The position numbers and the translations under genes were made by a program. The notes beneath the pieces were generated by a model. It was not told where the DNA came from, ran no database searches, and saw nothing but the letters and a program-made list of their open reading frames with translations. DNA of 64,000 bases from Hyphomicrobiales bacterium (GTDB lineage: Bacteria > Pseudomonadota > Alphaproteobacteria > Rhizobiales > Rhizobiaceae), in NCBI GenBank assembly GCA_900466575.1, contig UBMP01000017.1, positions 1-64,000 on the forward strand. Direction: 5' to 3'. Shown one piece after another: positions 1-7,202 of the stretch. Position 1 is the stretch's first letter. Each line of letters opens with the position of its first letter.

Positions 1-9
1 GAGTCGTTT

Positions 10-33
10 CGGTGGATGTTCTTTCATCCACCG
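10..33. repeat. Perfect 9-bp hairpin at the window edge
   Basis: CGGTGGATG (10-18) and CATCCACCG (25-33) form a perfect stem around a 6-nt loop. No T-run follows on the plus strand, so this is not a clear intrinsic terminator. It may be the 3' end signal of a gene left of the window or a small palindromic repeat. Positions 34-190 hold nothing else that I can recognise. Confidence 0.5.
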
Positions 34-190
34 CCGCCCGCGCCCCCTGATGGCATCCTCCGCACGTTACGAAGATTGCCACCAGGCTCTCCTCCCGCCT
101 GAGCCCGTCGTCGCGGGCCCATCCGGTGGCGGAAGATCTATAGAATACGGGAAGGTTCTGAGAGCGGGGAAATCAGAGAGGCTAGGTTAG

Positions 191-371
191 CCTCTCCCCT
201 TGTGGGAGAGGAAGGAAAATCAGCATCTTAGCCCACGGCTAAGTGCTAGATTTTCCAGGTGAGGGGGCAAACTCGTCCCCGATATTTGCCGCAAGCACCC
301 CCTCACCAAGCTCGCCAGGCCAATCGGCTTCGCCTCTTGGGGCGAGCTATCCTCTCCCACAAGGGGAGAGG
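191..371. repeat. Composite palindromic intergenic repeat (REP/BIME-like)
   Basis: The outer units at 191-211 and 351-371 are exact reverse complements of each other (21 bp), and each is itself a small hairpin of the form CCTCTCCC...GGGAGAGG. Between them lie three more dyads: GGAAAATC/GATTTTCC (214-221, 249-256) enclosing CTTAGCC/GGCTAAG (227-233, 237-243); GGTGAGGGGG/CCCCCTCACC (258-267, 298-307); and AGCTCGCC/GGCGAGCT near 309-349. Such mosaic palindromes are common between genes in Rhizobiales. It lies just beyond the stop codon of the gluconolactonase gene, so it could act in mRNA 3' end stability. Confidence 0.75.
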
Positions 372-405
372 AGGCCCCTTGGCCGATCCAGCCGTGCTCT
401 CACCG

Positions 406-1410
406 CTAGAGCAGCGGCAAGCCGGCGACGGGGCTGCGGAAATAGGGGATGCGGTCGCCGCGCAACGAGCCGAGATAGACGGTTTTGAGGTCCGGACCGC
501 CGAAGGTGAGGCTGGCCATCCAGGGGCAGAGCGTGCCGGCAGCCCCGGCCATCAGGTCGGGGGTCACGCGACCCTCCTCCCAGGCGCGGTCAAGGGCTGC
601 GGTCCCCGCAGGATCGCCGTCATCCAGGATCGTCAGGAGGTCGCCTTCCGGCGTGATCGCGATCAACCGGTCGGCCATGATCAGCGTCGACCAGAGATTG
701 CCATACGCGTCGAAGGCAATCCCGTCGCAGAAACCGCCGACATTGGTGGGACCGTAGATCTCGCGATGGGTCAGGTCGCCCTGCTCTGTGACGCGAAAAC
801 GCGTGATGTTGCGCGAGGTCGTCTCGGCGACATAGAGCCACTCTTCCTTCGCATCGAAGCGCAGTTCGTTCGTTCCGCACAGGTTGTCGGCAACGATGCG
901 GACGCCCCTGTCATCGATCAGGGCAATATAGCCGTCGCGGCTGTTGATCTTCACATGATCGGTCCATGGGATCGTCCGGGTCGTGACCGTCAGCCACAGA
1001 CGACCCTTGCTGTCACGGGTGACGAAATTCGCCTTGCCGATCGGCTGGCCGTCGATGCTGTCGAGGATCACGCGGCTTTCGCCGTTGCGCTTCATGTATT
1101 CCAGGCGGTCGGTGCCGAAATTGGCGATCAGGAAATTCCCCTCCGCATCAAATGCCAGACCATTGGGCAGACTGCCTTGCGTATTGACGTAACGGTCCTC
1201 GAAGGACCCGCCGCCGACCTGCTCCAGCCCTGTCTGGACGATGAGTTCCTGGCTGCCGTCCGGGGCGATCCGCATGACCCCTCCCCGCGCATCCGCGGAC
1301 CAGAGGGTGCCGTCCGGCTCGGCCAGAATGCATTCCGGACGCTGAAGATCATGGCCGATGAAACGAATCTCATCGCGGGTGACCGTAAAGCCTTTCAGGG
1401 GGTTCGACAT
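406..1410 (-). CDS. SMP-30/gluconolactonase/LRE family protein
   Basis: This 334-residue protein looks like a six-bladed propeller lactonase of the SMP-30 family, probably hydrolysing a sugar lactone in the cytoplasm. Residues that match the family's divalent-metal site are E26 (in RPEC), N181 (in GTNEL) and D229 (in CDGIAFD), with N83 (in LPNG) at the substrate position. There is no signal peptide. The ATG at 1410 opens onto the regulatory region shared with a divergent TetR gene, so the two are probably coregulated. The exact substrate cannot be read from sequence. Confidence 0.8.
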   Translation of the reverse strand: MSNPLKGFTVTRDEIRFIGHDLQRPECILAEPDGTLWSADARGGVMRIAPDGSQELIVQTGLEQVGGGSFEDRYVNTQGSLPNGLAFDAEGNFLIANFGTDRLEYMKRNGESRVILDSIDGQPIGKANFVTRDSKGRLWLTVTTRTIPWTDHVKINSRDGYIALIDDRGVRIVADNLCGTNELRFDAKEEWLYVAETTSRNITRFRVTEQGDLTHREIYGPTNVGGFCDGIAFDAYGNLWSTLIMADRLIAITPEGDLLTILDDGDPAGTAALDRAWEEGRVTPDLMAGAAGTLCPWMASLTFGGPDLKTVYLGSLRGDRIPYFRSPVAGLPLL

Positions 1411-1424
1411 CGGGAAGATTCCTT

Positions 1425-1466
1425 CGAAACGTTATTTAATTATACGATCAACCAAATAACGTTTCG
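1425..1466. promoter_or_regulatory. 13-bp inverted repeat, likely TetR operator
   Basis: The arms at 1425-1437 and 1454-1466 are perfect reverse complements (CGAAACGTTATTT and its mirror), separated by 16 bp. Each arm contains the self-complementary hexamer AACGTT. The dyad sits between the divergent start codons of the lactonase (1410) and the TetR gene (1574), where it could control both. That it is the operator of this TetR is inference from position. Confidence 0.65.
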
Positions 1467-1573
1467 GCTAACTTGTCAATCAGTTAGGATTTGCAAACGG
1501 ATCCTTTCCGTCGGCCTGCCATCCGGTTGATTTCCAGGTCTGAAACTGCTTGAAGTTTCAGAGGTGGGCGATC

Positions 1574-2254
1574 ATGAGGATCGACTGGGGTAACATGAAG
1601 AAGCGTGGCGCACAGTCCATTCAAACACGTTCCAACGGCGACCTGACGCGCGAGAAGATCATTGCTGCGGCTGAAAAGCTGTTCGGGCAGCATTCCTTCG
1701 ATGCGGTCTCGCTGCGCGACATCACCAATGCCGCGGAGGTGACGCTTGCATTGGCGAGCTATCATTTCGGCACGAAGGAAAATCTCTTCACCGAAGTGAT
1801 CGCGCGACGGGCTGACATTCTCAACCGCATTCGCCGCGAGCGGCTGGCGGCGCTTGTCGACCGTGGCGGGATGACGGTCGAGGCTCTTCTCGATACCTTC
1901 ATGCGACCGCTTTTCGAGCAGATGCAGAGTGAGGACGATGGCTGGCAGGCCTATCTCATGCTGCTGGCCAAGCTATCCTCCAATGAACGCTGGCTCGACC
2001 AGTTGCGGACCAATTTCGACGAGACGGCGAATCTCTTTATCGCACAGCTAAAACTGCTGTTGCCGAATCTCCCCGAGGAGAATCTGGTCCGCGGCTTCTC
2101 CTTCATCCTCATGCTGATGGTGCAAACCGTCTCGAAGAACCGCCGCGTCGATACGCTCTCCTCCGGCAAGTTCAAGGGTGAAGACCTCGATGTGACCTAT
2201 GAACTGCTGTTGAGATTTTCGCTTGCCGGGCTGAGGGCGCTCGAACCCGCCTGA
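1574..2254 (+). CDS. TetR/AcrR family transcriptional regulator
   Basis: This 226-residue protein has an N-terminal TetR helix-turn-helix: REKIIAAAEKLF, then DITNAAEVTLALASYHF and GTKENLF. The longer C-terminal helical region should bind a ligand. I chose the ATG at 1574 because a GAGGTGG ribosome site lies about 7 nt upstream; ATGs at 1550 and 1595 are alternatives. It is divergent from the SMP-30-type lactonase and shares a strong dyad with it, so it probably represses that gene and itself. The inducer is unknown. Confidence 0.85.
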   Translation: MRIDWGNMKKRGAQSIQTRSNGDLTREKIIAAAEKLFGQHSFDAVSLRDITNAAEVTLALASYHFGTKENLFTEVIARRADILNRIRRERLAALVDRGGMTVEALLDTFMRPLFEQMQSEDDGWQAYLMLLAKLSSNERWLDQLRTNFDETANLFIAQLKLLLPNLPEENLVRGFSFILMLMVQTVSKNRRVDTLSSGKFKGEDLDVTYELLLRFSLAGLRALEPA

Positions 2255-2350
2255 TAGCCCCTGGGAAACCCGAAGTCCGCGAGCGCGACCTCAATGGTGG
2301 GCAGGCACTGATGAAGATGGTCGGCGCAAGGCGTGAATCCATCCGCAGCG

Positions 2351-3295
2351 TCAGCCTGAAACCGCTTCGGCTCCGCCGAACGACTTTGCCACCAGATCGT
2401 CCGCATTGCTGTCACGGATGAAGCCGAGCGCGTCGGCGGCGTCGGTGAGAAGCGGTGGATAGGAGCCGAACAGCGCGACGAGATCCGCCTCGGGTTCGTA
2501 GGTGACCTTCGAACGGCTTTCCGGGAAACGGCGGTAGAGTGCAGCAACCAGTTCCTCGAAGGAGAGGCAGAGCGCCGGCAGAGTGAAGGCGCGGGTCTTG
2601 CCGAGCTTTTCCCGCGGCAATGTCGCACCATGGAGGAAGTTTCGAGCCGCCGCATCGACGGAGGTCAACCATGTCTGCGAATGCGGATGGACGGGCAGCA
2701 CGATGTCCTCGCCGCGCATCACCGCATAAAAGACCCGACTCATGAAGGCGGATTTCAGCCGGCTGTCGGCCCCATCGCGGGCTGTCACGCCGGCGGGTCG
2801 TAGCGACAGGCCGTCGAGCCAGCCGCGCGTGGTGAAGTTGCTGAGCGCCACTTCCATCATCAATTTCTGGGCGCCATAGATCATGGCCGGAGAGGTTGGC
2901 GTTTCGTCGGTCACAATGTCGGGCATTGGCTTGCCGTAGACCGCAATGGTCGAGGCGAAGACGACACGCGTCTTCGGATTGCGATCCCGCAGATGCTCGA
3001 ACAAGGTCAAGGTCGCGTCGACATTGACCTTGCGGGCCAGAGCGTAATTGCCCTCTGCCGCACCGCCGAGAATGGCAGCCAGCACGATGACGCTGTCGGC
3101 CCCCTCCGTCGCCCTTTCCATAAGCGCCGGATCGGAAAAGTCGCCTGAAAACAGGGTAACCCTGGGATCCGGGGAAGCCGTCGGAAGGGCCTGGTCGACG
3201 AGGACGAGTTCGCGAAGTGACCCGGTCTCGGCCAGCATGATCTCCACGAGCCGGCTTCCTACAAAGCCACCCGCCCCGATAATGACAGACTTCAT
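2351..3295 (-). CDS. NAD-dependent epimerase/dehydratase, D-erythronate dehydrogenase-like
   Basis: This 314-residue extended short-chain dehydrogenase has the nucleotide-binding motif GAGGFVG at residues 7-13 and a catalytic set S115 (FASTIAVYG), Y140 and K144 (YGAQK). The overall sequence, including the stretch around GLSLRPAGVTARDGAD, resembles DenD-type dehydrogenases that oxidise D-erythronate or similar four-carbon acids. No kinase or isomerase partner of the DenD pathway is in the window. A ribosome site AGAGGAAG precedes the ATG at 3295. It is divergent from a TetR gene across a paired inverted operator, which suggests induction by its substrate. Confidence 0.75.
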   Translation of the reverse strand: MKSVIIGAGGFVGSRLVEIMLAETGSLRELVLVDQALPTASPDPRVTLFSGDFSDPALMERATEGADSVIVLAAILGGAAEGNYALARKVNVDATLTLFEHLRDRNPKTRVVFASTIAVYGKPMPDIVTDETPTSPAMIYGAQKLMMEVALSNFTTRGWLDGLSLRPAGVTARDGADSRLKSAFMSRVFYAVMRGEDIVLPVHPHSQTWLTSVDAAARNFLHGATLPREKLGKTRAFTLPALCLSFEELVAALYRRFPESRSKVTYEPEADLVALFGSYPPLLTDAADALGFIRDSNADDLVAKSFGGAEAVSG

Positions 3296-3315
3296 CGGCC
3301 GTTCTTCCTCTCGTT

Positions 3316-3433
3316 AATTGGTCGGTTGTTCAGTTTTCGAATGTACCGCTGGGGCCGCGAATTGCAAGCGTCTGATCTGTTTTGAGATCCGACCGGGATA
3401 TCCCAAGCGAAAAAACTGAACGTTTGACCAATT
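3316..3433. promoter_or_regulatory. Pair of inverted 22-bp operator-like sites
   Basis: Site 1 (3316-3337) reads AATTGGTC, four bases, then GTTCAGTTTT. Site 2 (3412-3433) is its exact reverse complement except for the four central bases. Centres are 96 bp apart. They occupy the roughly 390-bp gap between the DenD-like gene (start 3295) and the TetR gene (start 3685). A repressor bound to both could loop the promoter region. The rest of the gap (3434-3622) shows no gene. Confidence 0.6.
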
Positions 3434-3622
3434 GCCACGATTCAGCAACCCTGTGTCAGGCCCAGGCAGGCTCCCCTCCTTCCGTCGGCCCAGGTCCTGC
3501 AGGAACATCTACGTCAGCATGGCCGTTAGACACAGGCTCTGTTTTAACGCAGGGTGGCCGATTGAAGGGTCAAATCGACGCAAGGTCATGGGGTTCCTCG
3601 CGATATCGTGAGAGGACGTCGG

Positions 3623-3651
3623 TTGCCGCCGATTTGCAAAATAGATATTCT
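3623..3651 (+). promoter_or_regulatory. Candidate sigma-70 promoter of the TetR gene
   Basis: TTGCCG (3623-3628) and TATTCT (3646-3651) are spaced by 17 bp. Transcription would begin near 3658, which fits the GTG start at 3685 and not the far-upstream ATG at 3382 in the same frame. Confidence 0.4.
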
Positions 3652-3684
3652 GCAGGTGCAGGGTTCGATCAAGGATATGTCCGT

Positions 3685-4290
3685 GTGACGCAAGAAGACG
3701 CCAAGAAGAAACTGATCTCCAACGCTGCCCGAAAACTGTTCTTCGAACGTGGATACGATAGCACGAGCATGGACGAAGTGTCGCGTCAGGCCGGCGTTTC
3801 GAAGGCAACGGTGTATGCGCATTTCGAGAGCAAGGAAAATCTCTTGCTGCAACTCATTGAGGACGAAGTCGCGGCGCTGCCGGCGACGACCCGCAATGAG
3901 CCGATCAAGACCTGCGAGGACCTGCGCGCGGCCTTGCAAGGTCTCGCGGGGCGATTTGCAGTCATGTTTCAGGATGAAGAAACGGTTTCCCTCCATCGCC
4001 TCGTGATTTCTCAGGCCTATATCTACGAAGGAATCGGCAAGGCTTTTTATGAAGCTGGACCGCTCCGGATGGAGCGGGAGGTTATCGCGCTGCTTCGGGA
4101 GGGCGTTGAGGCGGGGCTTCTTGAAATCGACGATCTGCATCTGGCGGCGTCTCAGCTTCTCAGCCTTGTCGTGGGAACGCTGCCTTTGCGGGCGATGCTG
4201 TCTTCCAGGCCGCCGACGCTGGAAAACTGGAACAAGTCCATGGAGTCCGGCCTCTCCATATTTCTGTCCGCCTATCTGGCTCACCACTAG
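3685..4290 (+). CDS. TetR/AcrR family regulator, likely of the adjacent RND pump
   Basis: This 201-residue protein starts with GTG at 3685, preceded by AAGGA at 3671-3675. The open frame extends upstream to 3382, but that part is not TetR-like and overlaps the operator sites. The HTH is clear: AARKLFFERGYDSTSMDEVSRQAGVS followed by KATVYAHFESKENLL (quoted as two pieces). The C-terminal part resembles the AcrR/CmeR-type ligand-binding domain. It lies upstream of, and on the same strand as, nodT-adaptor-pump genes, so repression of that efflux operon is likely; control of the divergent DenD-like gene is also possible. Confidence 0.85.
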   Translation: MTQEDAKKKLISNAARKLFFERGYDSTSMDEVSRQAGVSKATVYAHFESKENLLLQLIEDEVAALPATTRNEPIKTCEDLRAALQGLAGRFAVMFQDEETVSLHRLVISQAYIYEGIGKAFYEAGPLRMEREVIALLREGVEAGLLEIDDLHLAASQLLSLVVGTLPLRAMLSSRPPTLENWNKSMESGLSIFLSAYLAHH

Positions 4291-4386
4291 GCGCTTCGGC
4301 AGGGTTCTTGCCCTGCAAGGCGCTGCCCTGTCGCGCCTGGATTCCTCCCCGCAAGCTCCTTCGAAAAACGTGATCTCAAGCAAATC

Positions 4387-4453
4387 GAACCGAATGGTTC
4401 AATTTGCTCTTGACGTTTTGCAAGTGCGAAGATAACTAGACTGAACAGTTTAG
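4387..4453 (+). promoter_or_regulatory. Promoter and palindromes ahead of the RND operon
   Basis: A perfect dyad GAACC-GAAT-GGTTC lies at 4387-4400. A sigma-70 promoter follows: TTGACG (4410-4415), 17 bp, TAACTA (4433-4438). An imperfect palindrome CTGAACAGTTTAG (4441-4453) overlaps the likely start site. ACTGAAC is also a half of the paired sites at 3316-3433, so the TetR encoded between them may bind all of these. Confidence 0.55.
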
Positions 4454-4468
4454 TTTTGGCGAGCCTTC

Positions 4469-6064
4469 ATGATCCAGTCGCGTTCTCTTTCGTTAAATTC
4501 ACGCCGGGGAGCCGGCAAAGCTGGCGTGCTTGGTCTTGCTTGCGCGGTTCTGCTCGCAGGTTGCACCGTCGGCCCCGACTTCACGCCGCCGGCGGTCGAC
4601 GCGGGCGCCGGGTACGTTCCGGGAGGAAAGCTTCGTCCGGGCGCGGCCACGACAGGGATCCGCGGCGGCGGATCGCAGACATTCACCGCGGGCCGTGACG
4701 TCAGCGGCCAATGGTGGAAGATGTTCGGCTCGCCCCAGCTGAATGCGATGGTTGATGAGGCAATCCGCAATCATCCGAGCGTCGAGGCCGCGCAATATGC
4801 GCTTCGCTCCGCCCGGGAGACCGCCATTGCCTCCGGCGGCGCGCTTTATCCCCAGGTCGGCGTCAGCGACTCGCAAACAAGGGCGCGCAACGCGGCTTCC
4901 GGCCCGACGCCAGCCTATATCTACAATCTGAGCAACGCCTCGGTTTCGGTCTCCTACGGTCTTGATCTCTTTGGTGGCACGCGCCGGCAGATCGAAGCCA
5001 ACATGGCGGCGGCGGAATATCAACGCTTCCAGATGGAAGCGACCGTTCTCACGCTGACATCGAACGTGGTCACCACCGCGATCACAGAGGCCTCGCTTCG
5101 CGCGCAGATCAACGCGACCGAAAGCATCATCAAACTCCAGAAGGACCAGCTGGCCCGCATCCAGAAGCAGTTCGAACTGGGTGCCGTTCCGAATTCGGAT
5201 GTCCTTGCGCAGCAATCGAACCTCGCACAGACGCAAGCCTCCCTGCCCGCCCTACAGAAGCAGCTGGCGCAGCAGCGCACCGCGCTCATGGCTTACCTTG
5301 GACGGCTGCCGAACGAGGATCGTGGCGAAAGCGTCGAGATTTCCAGCCTGCGCCTGCCGCGTAACCTGCCGGTCAGCCTGCCGTCGGATCTGGTGCGGCA
5401 ACGCCCGGACATCCGCGCGGCCGAAGAAACGCTTCATCAGGCCTCTGCCAGCGTGGGTGTGTCGGTGGCCAGCATGCTGCCGCAGATCACCCTCTCGGGC
5501 CAGTATGGCGGCAGCGCCGCGACCTTTGCCGGAATGTTCACACCAAGCCAGGCTGTCTGGAGCGTCGCTGCCAGCGTCAGCCAGAAGCTTCTGGACGGGG
5601 GCTCGCTCTTCCACAACAAGGAAGCGACGGTCGCGAATTACGAACGCAATCTAGCGCTTTACAAGAGCACCGTTATCTCGGCCTTCCAGAACGTCGCGGA
5701 TTCGCTCCATGCGGTGCAGTATGACGCTGACGCATTGCAGGCTCAGAATGCGGCAGAGCAATCCGCCAAGGCAAGCCTCGCCATGGCGCAGAACCAGTAT
5801 GCCACCGGCGCGGTCAATTATGCGACTGTCCTGAATGCGTTGCAGACGTATCAGACGGCGGTCATCTCGCGGGTGAAGGCGCAGGCCGCCCGTTACACAG
5901 ATACTGTGGCTCTTTACCAGTCGCTGGGTGGCGGTTGGTGGAACCGCGACGACGAAACAGACAAGGCGTATCCCCGCAAGGATCCAGGTCATTTTGCCGG
6001 ACCCGACAGCGCGAAGCCTTCGCTGGAAGCCTCCAGCGCATCTCGGAACAAGAAGGACTTTTGA
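4469..6064 (+). CDS. NodT-family outer membrane efflux lipoprotein (RND system)
   Basis: This 531-residue protein is the outer membrane channel of a tripartite RND efflux pump. A signal peptide ends in a lipobox LLAGC, followed by TVGPDFTPP, which is the usual N-terminus of NodT/OprM-type factors. The duplicated OEP repeat follows, with long coiled-coil helices (for example DQLARIQKQFELGAVPNSDV and its second-half counterpart QNQYATGAVNYATVL). The conserved LPSDLVRQRPDIRAAEE segment is present. The C-terminus, after WNRDDE, is a longer variable tail than usual. The adaptor ATG follows 2 bp after this stop. Confidence 0.92.
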   Translation: MIQSRSLSLNSRRGAGKAGVLGLACAVLLAGCTVGPDFTPPAVDAGAGYVPGGKLRPGAATTGIRGGGSQTFTAGRDVSGQWWKMFGSPQLNAMVDEAIRNHPSVEAAQYALRSARETAIASGGALYPQVGVSDSQTRARNAASGPTPAYIYNLSNASVSVSYGLDLFGGTRRQIEANMAAAEYQRFQMEATVLTLTSNVVTTAITEASLRAQINATESIIKLQKDQLARIQKQFELGAVPNSDVLAQQSNLAQTQASLPALQKQLAQQRTALMAYLGRLPNEDRGESVEISSLRLPRNLPVSLPSDLVRQRPDIRAAEETLHQASASVGVSVASMLPQITLSGQYGGSAATFAGMFTPSQAVWSVAASVSQKLLDGGSLFHNKEATVANYERNLALYKSTVISAFQNVADSLHAVQYDADALQAQNAAEQSAKASLAMAQNQYATGAVNYATVLNALQTYQTAVISRVKAQAARYTDTVALYQSLGGGWWNRDDETDKAYPRKDPGHFAGPDSAKPSLEASSASRNKKDF

Positions 6065-6066
6065 CC

Positions 6067-7191
6067 ATGATCAAGCGTATGGTGATCATGCTGATAGCTG
6101 TCGGCATCGTACTGGGCGGCCTGTATGGATTTCAGGTCTTCAAGGCCGGCATCATCAAGCAGGTGATGGCAAGCATCGCCAATCCCGCCCAGACGGTCTC
6201 GACGACCGTTGCGCAGCAGAGCGAGTGGCAGGACAAGATCGAGGCTGTCGGCACGATGAAGGCTGTCAATGGCGCGGATCTCGCGCTGCAGGTTTCGGGC
6301 ATCGTCGACAAGATCGAGTTCCAGTCCGGCGACACGGTGAAGGAAGGTCAGCAGCTCCTGAAGCTGTCGGCAGACGATGATCTCGCCAAGCTCGATTCGC
6401 TGCGCGCCACGGCCGACAACCTGTCCATCACGCTGCACCGCGATGAAGAGCAGCTCAAGATCAAGGCAGTCAGCCAGGCGACCGTCGACAGCGACGCCGC
6501 CAACCTGAAGAATGCACAGGCGCTGGTCGCCCAGCAGATGGCCCTGGTCGACCAGAAGACGCTGCGCGCGCCGTTTTCCGGCCGTCTCGGCATCCGTGCG
6601 GTCGATCTCGGGCAATTCCTCACCGCCGGCACCTCAATCGTCACGCTGCAGGCACTCGATCAGCTTTACGTCGATATGAGCCTGCCGCAGAAGAACATCA
6701 GCAAGCTCAAGGTCGGCCAGTCGATCGACATGACGGTCGATGCCTATCCCGGCAAGGTGTTCAAGGGCGTGCTCAGCGCGATCAACTCGAAGGTGGACAG
6801 TTCGACCCGCAACGTGCAGGTCCGCGCAACCGTCGAGAACCTGGACGGCTCACTCCTGCCCGGCATGTTCGGCAAGGTCGAAATCTCGGCCGGCTCGACC
6901 CAGCAATTCGTGACGCTGCCGCAGACGGCCGTTGTCTACAACCCCTATGGCAGCCTGGTCTACATCATCGACAATACGCAGTCCGGTGACAGCAAGGAAA
7001 AGAAAGTGCGCCAGAGTTTCGTGAAGACGGGCAGCACCCGTGGCGACTTTGTCGCCGTCACGGACGGGATCAAGCCTGGCGATGAAGTGGTGACGGCCGG
7101 GCAGATCAAGCTCAGCAACGGCAGCCGCGTGCTGATCGACAACACCAAGGTGCCCCCGGCTGAAAATGCGCCGGTTATCGCAGACCACTAG
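6067..7191 (+). CDS. RND efflux periplasmic adaptor (MFP/HlyD-like)
   Basis: This 374-residue membrane fusion protein has an N-terminal membrane anchor (residues about 3-22), a lipoyl half-motif around GIVDKIEFQSGDTVKEGQ, an alpha-helical hairpin, the second lipoyl half around TLRAPFSGRLGIRAVDLGQF, then beta-barrel and membrane-proximal domains. It bridges the NodT channel and the inner membrane pump. The ATG at 6067 is 2 bp after the upstream stop. The frame is open upstream to 5935 but that part overlaps nodT. The pump gene begins 11 bp downstream. Confidence 0.93.
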   Translation: MIKRMVIMLIAVGIVLGGLYGFQVFKAGIIKQVMASIANPAQTVSTTVAQQSEWQDKIEAVGTMKAVNGADLALQVSGIVDKIEFQSGDTVKEGQQLLKLSADDDLAKLDSLRATADNLSITLHRDEEQLKIKAVSQATVDSDAANLKNAQALVAQQMALVDQKTLRAPFSGRLGIRAVDLGQFLTAGTSIVTLQALDQLYVDMSLPQKNISKLKVGQSIDMTVDAYPGKVFKGVLSAINSKVDSSTRNVQVRATVENLDGSLLPGMFGKVEISAGSTQQFVTLPQTAVVYNPYGSLVYIIDNTQSGDSKEKKVRQSFVKTGSTRGDFVAVTDGIKPGDEVVTAGQIKLSNGSRVLIDNTKVPPAENAPVIADH

Positions 7192-7202
7192 GATCCGGAC
7201 CC

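Noticed and set aside
259-1530. 423-codon plus-strand frame
   Set aside because: It is antisense to the SMP-30-type gene, has no recognisable motif, and its residues are those expected from the reverse of a GC-rich coding strand.
3382-3684. Upstream in-frame extension of the TetR gene
   Set aside because: It overlaps the paired operator and a likely promoter, and the TetR domain begins right after the GTG at 3685.
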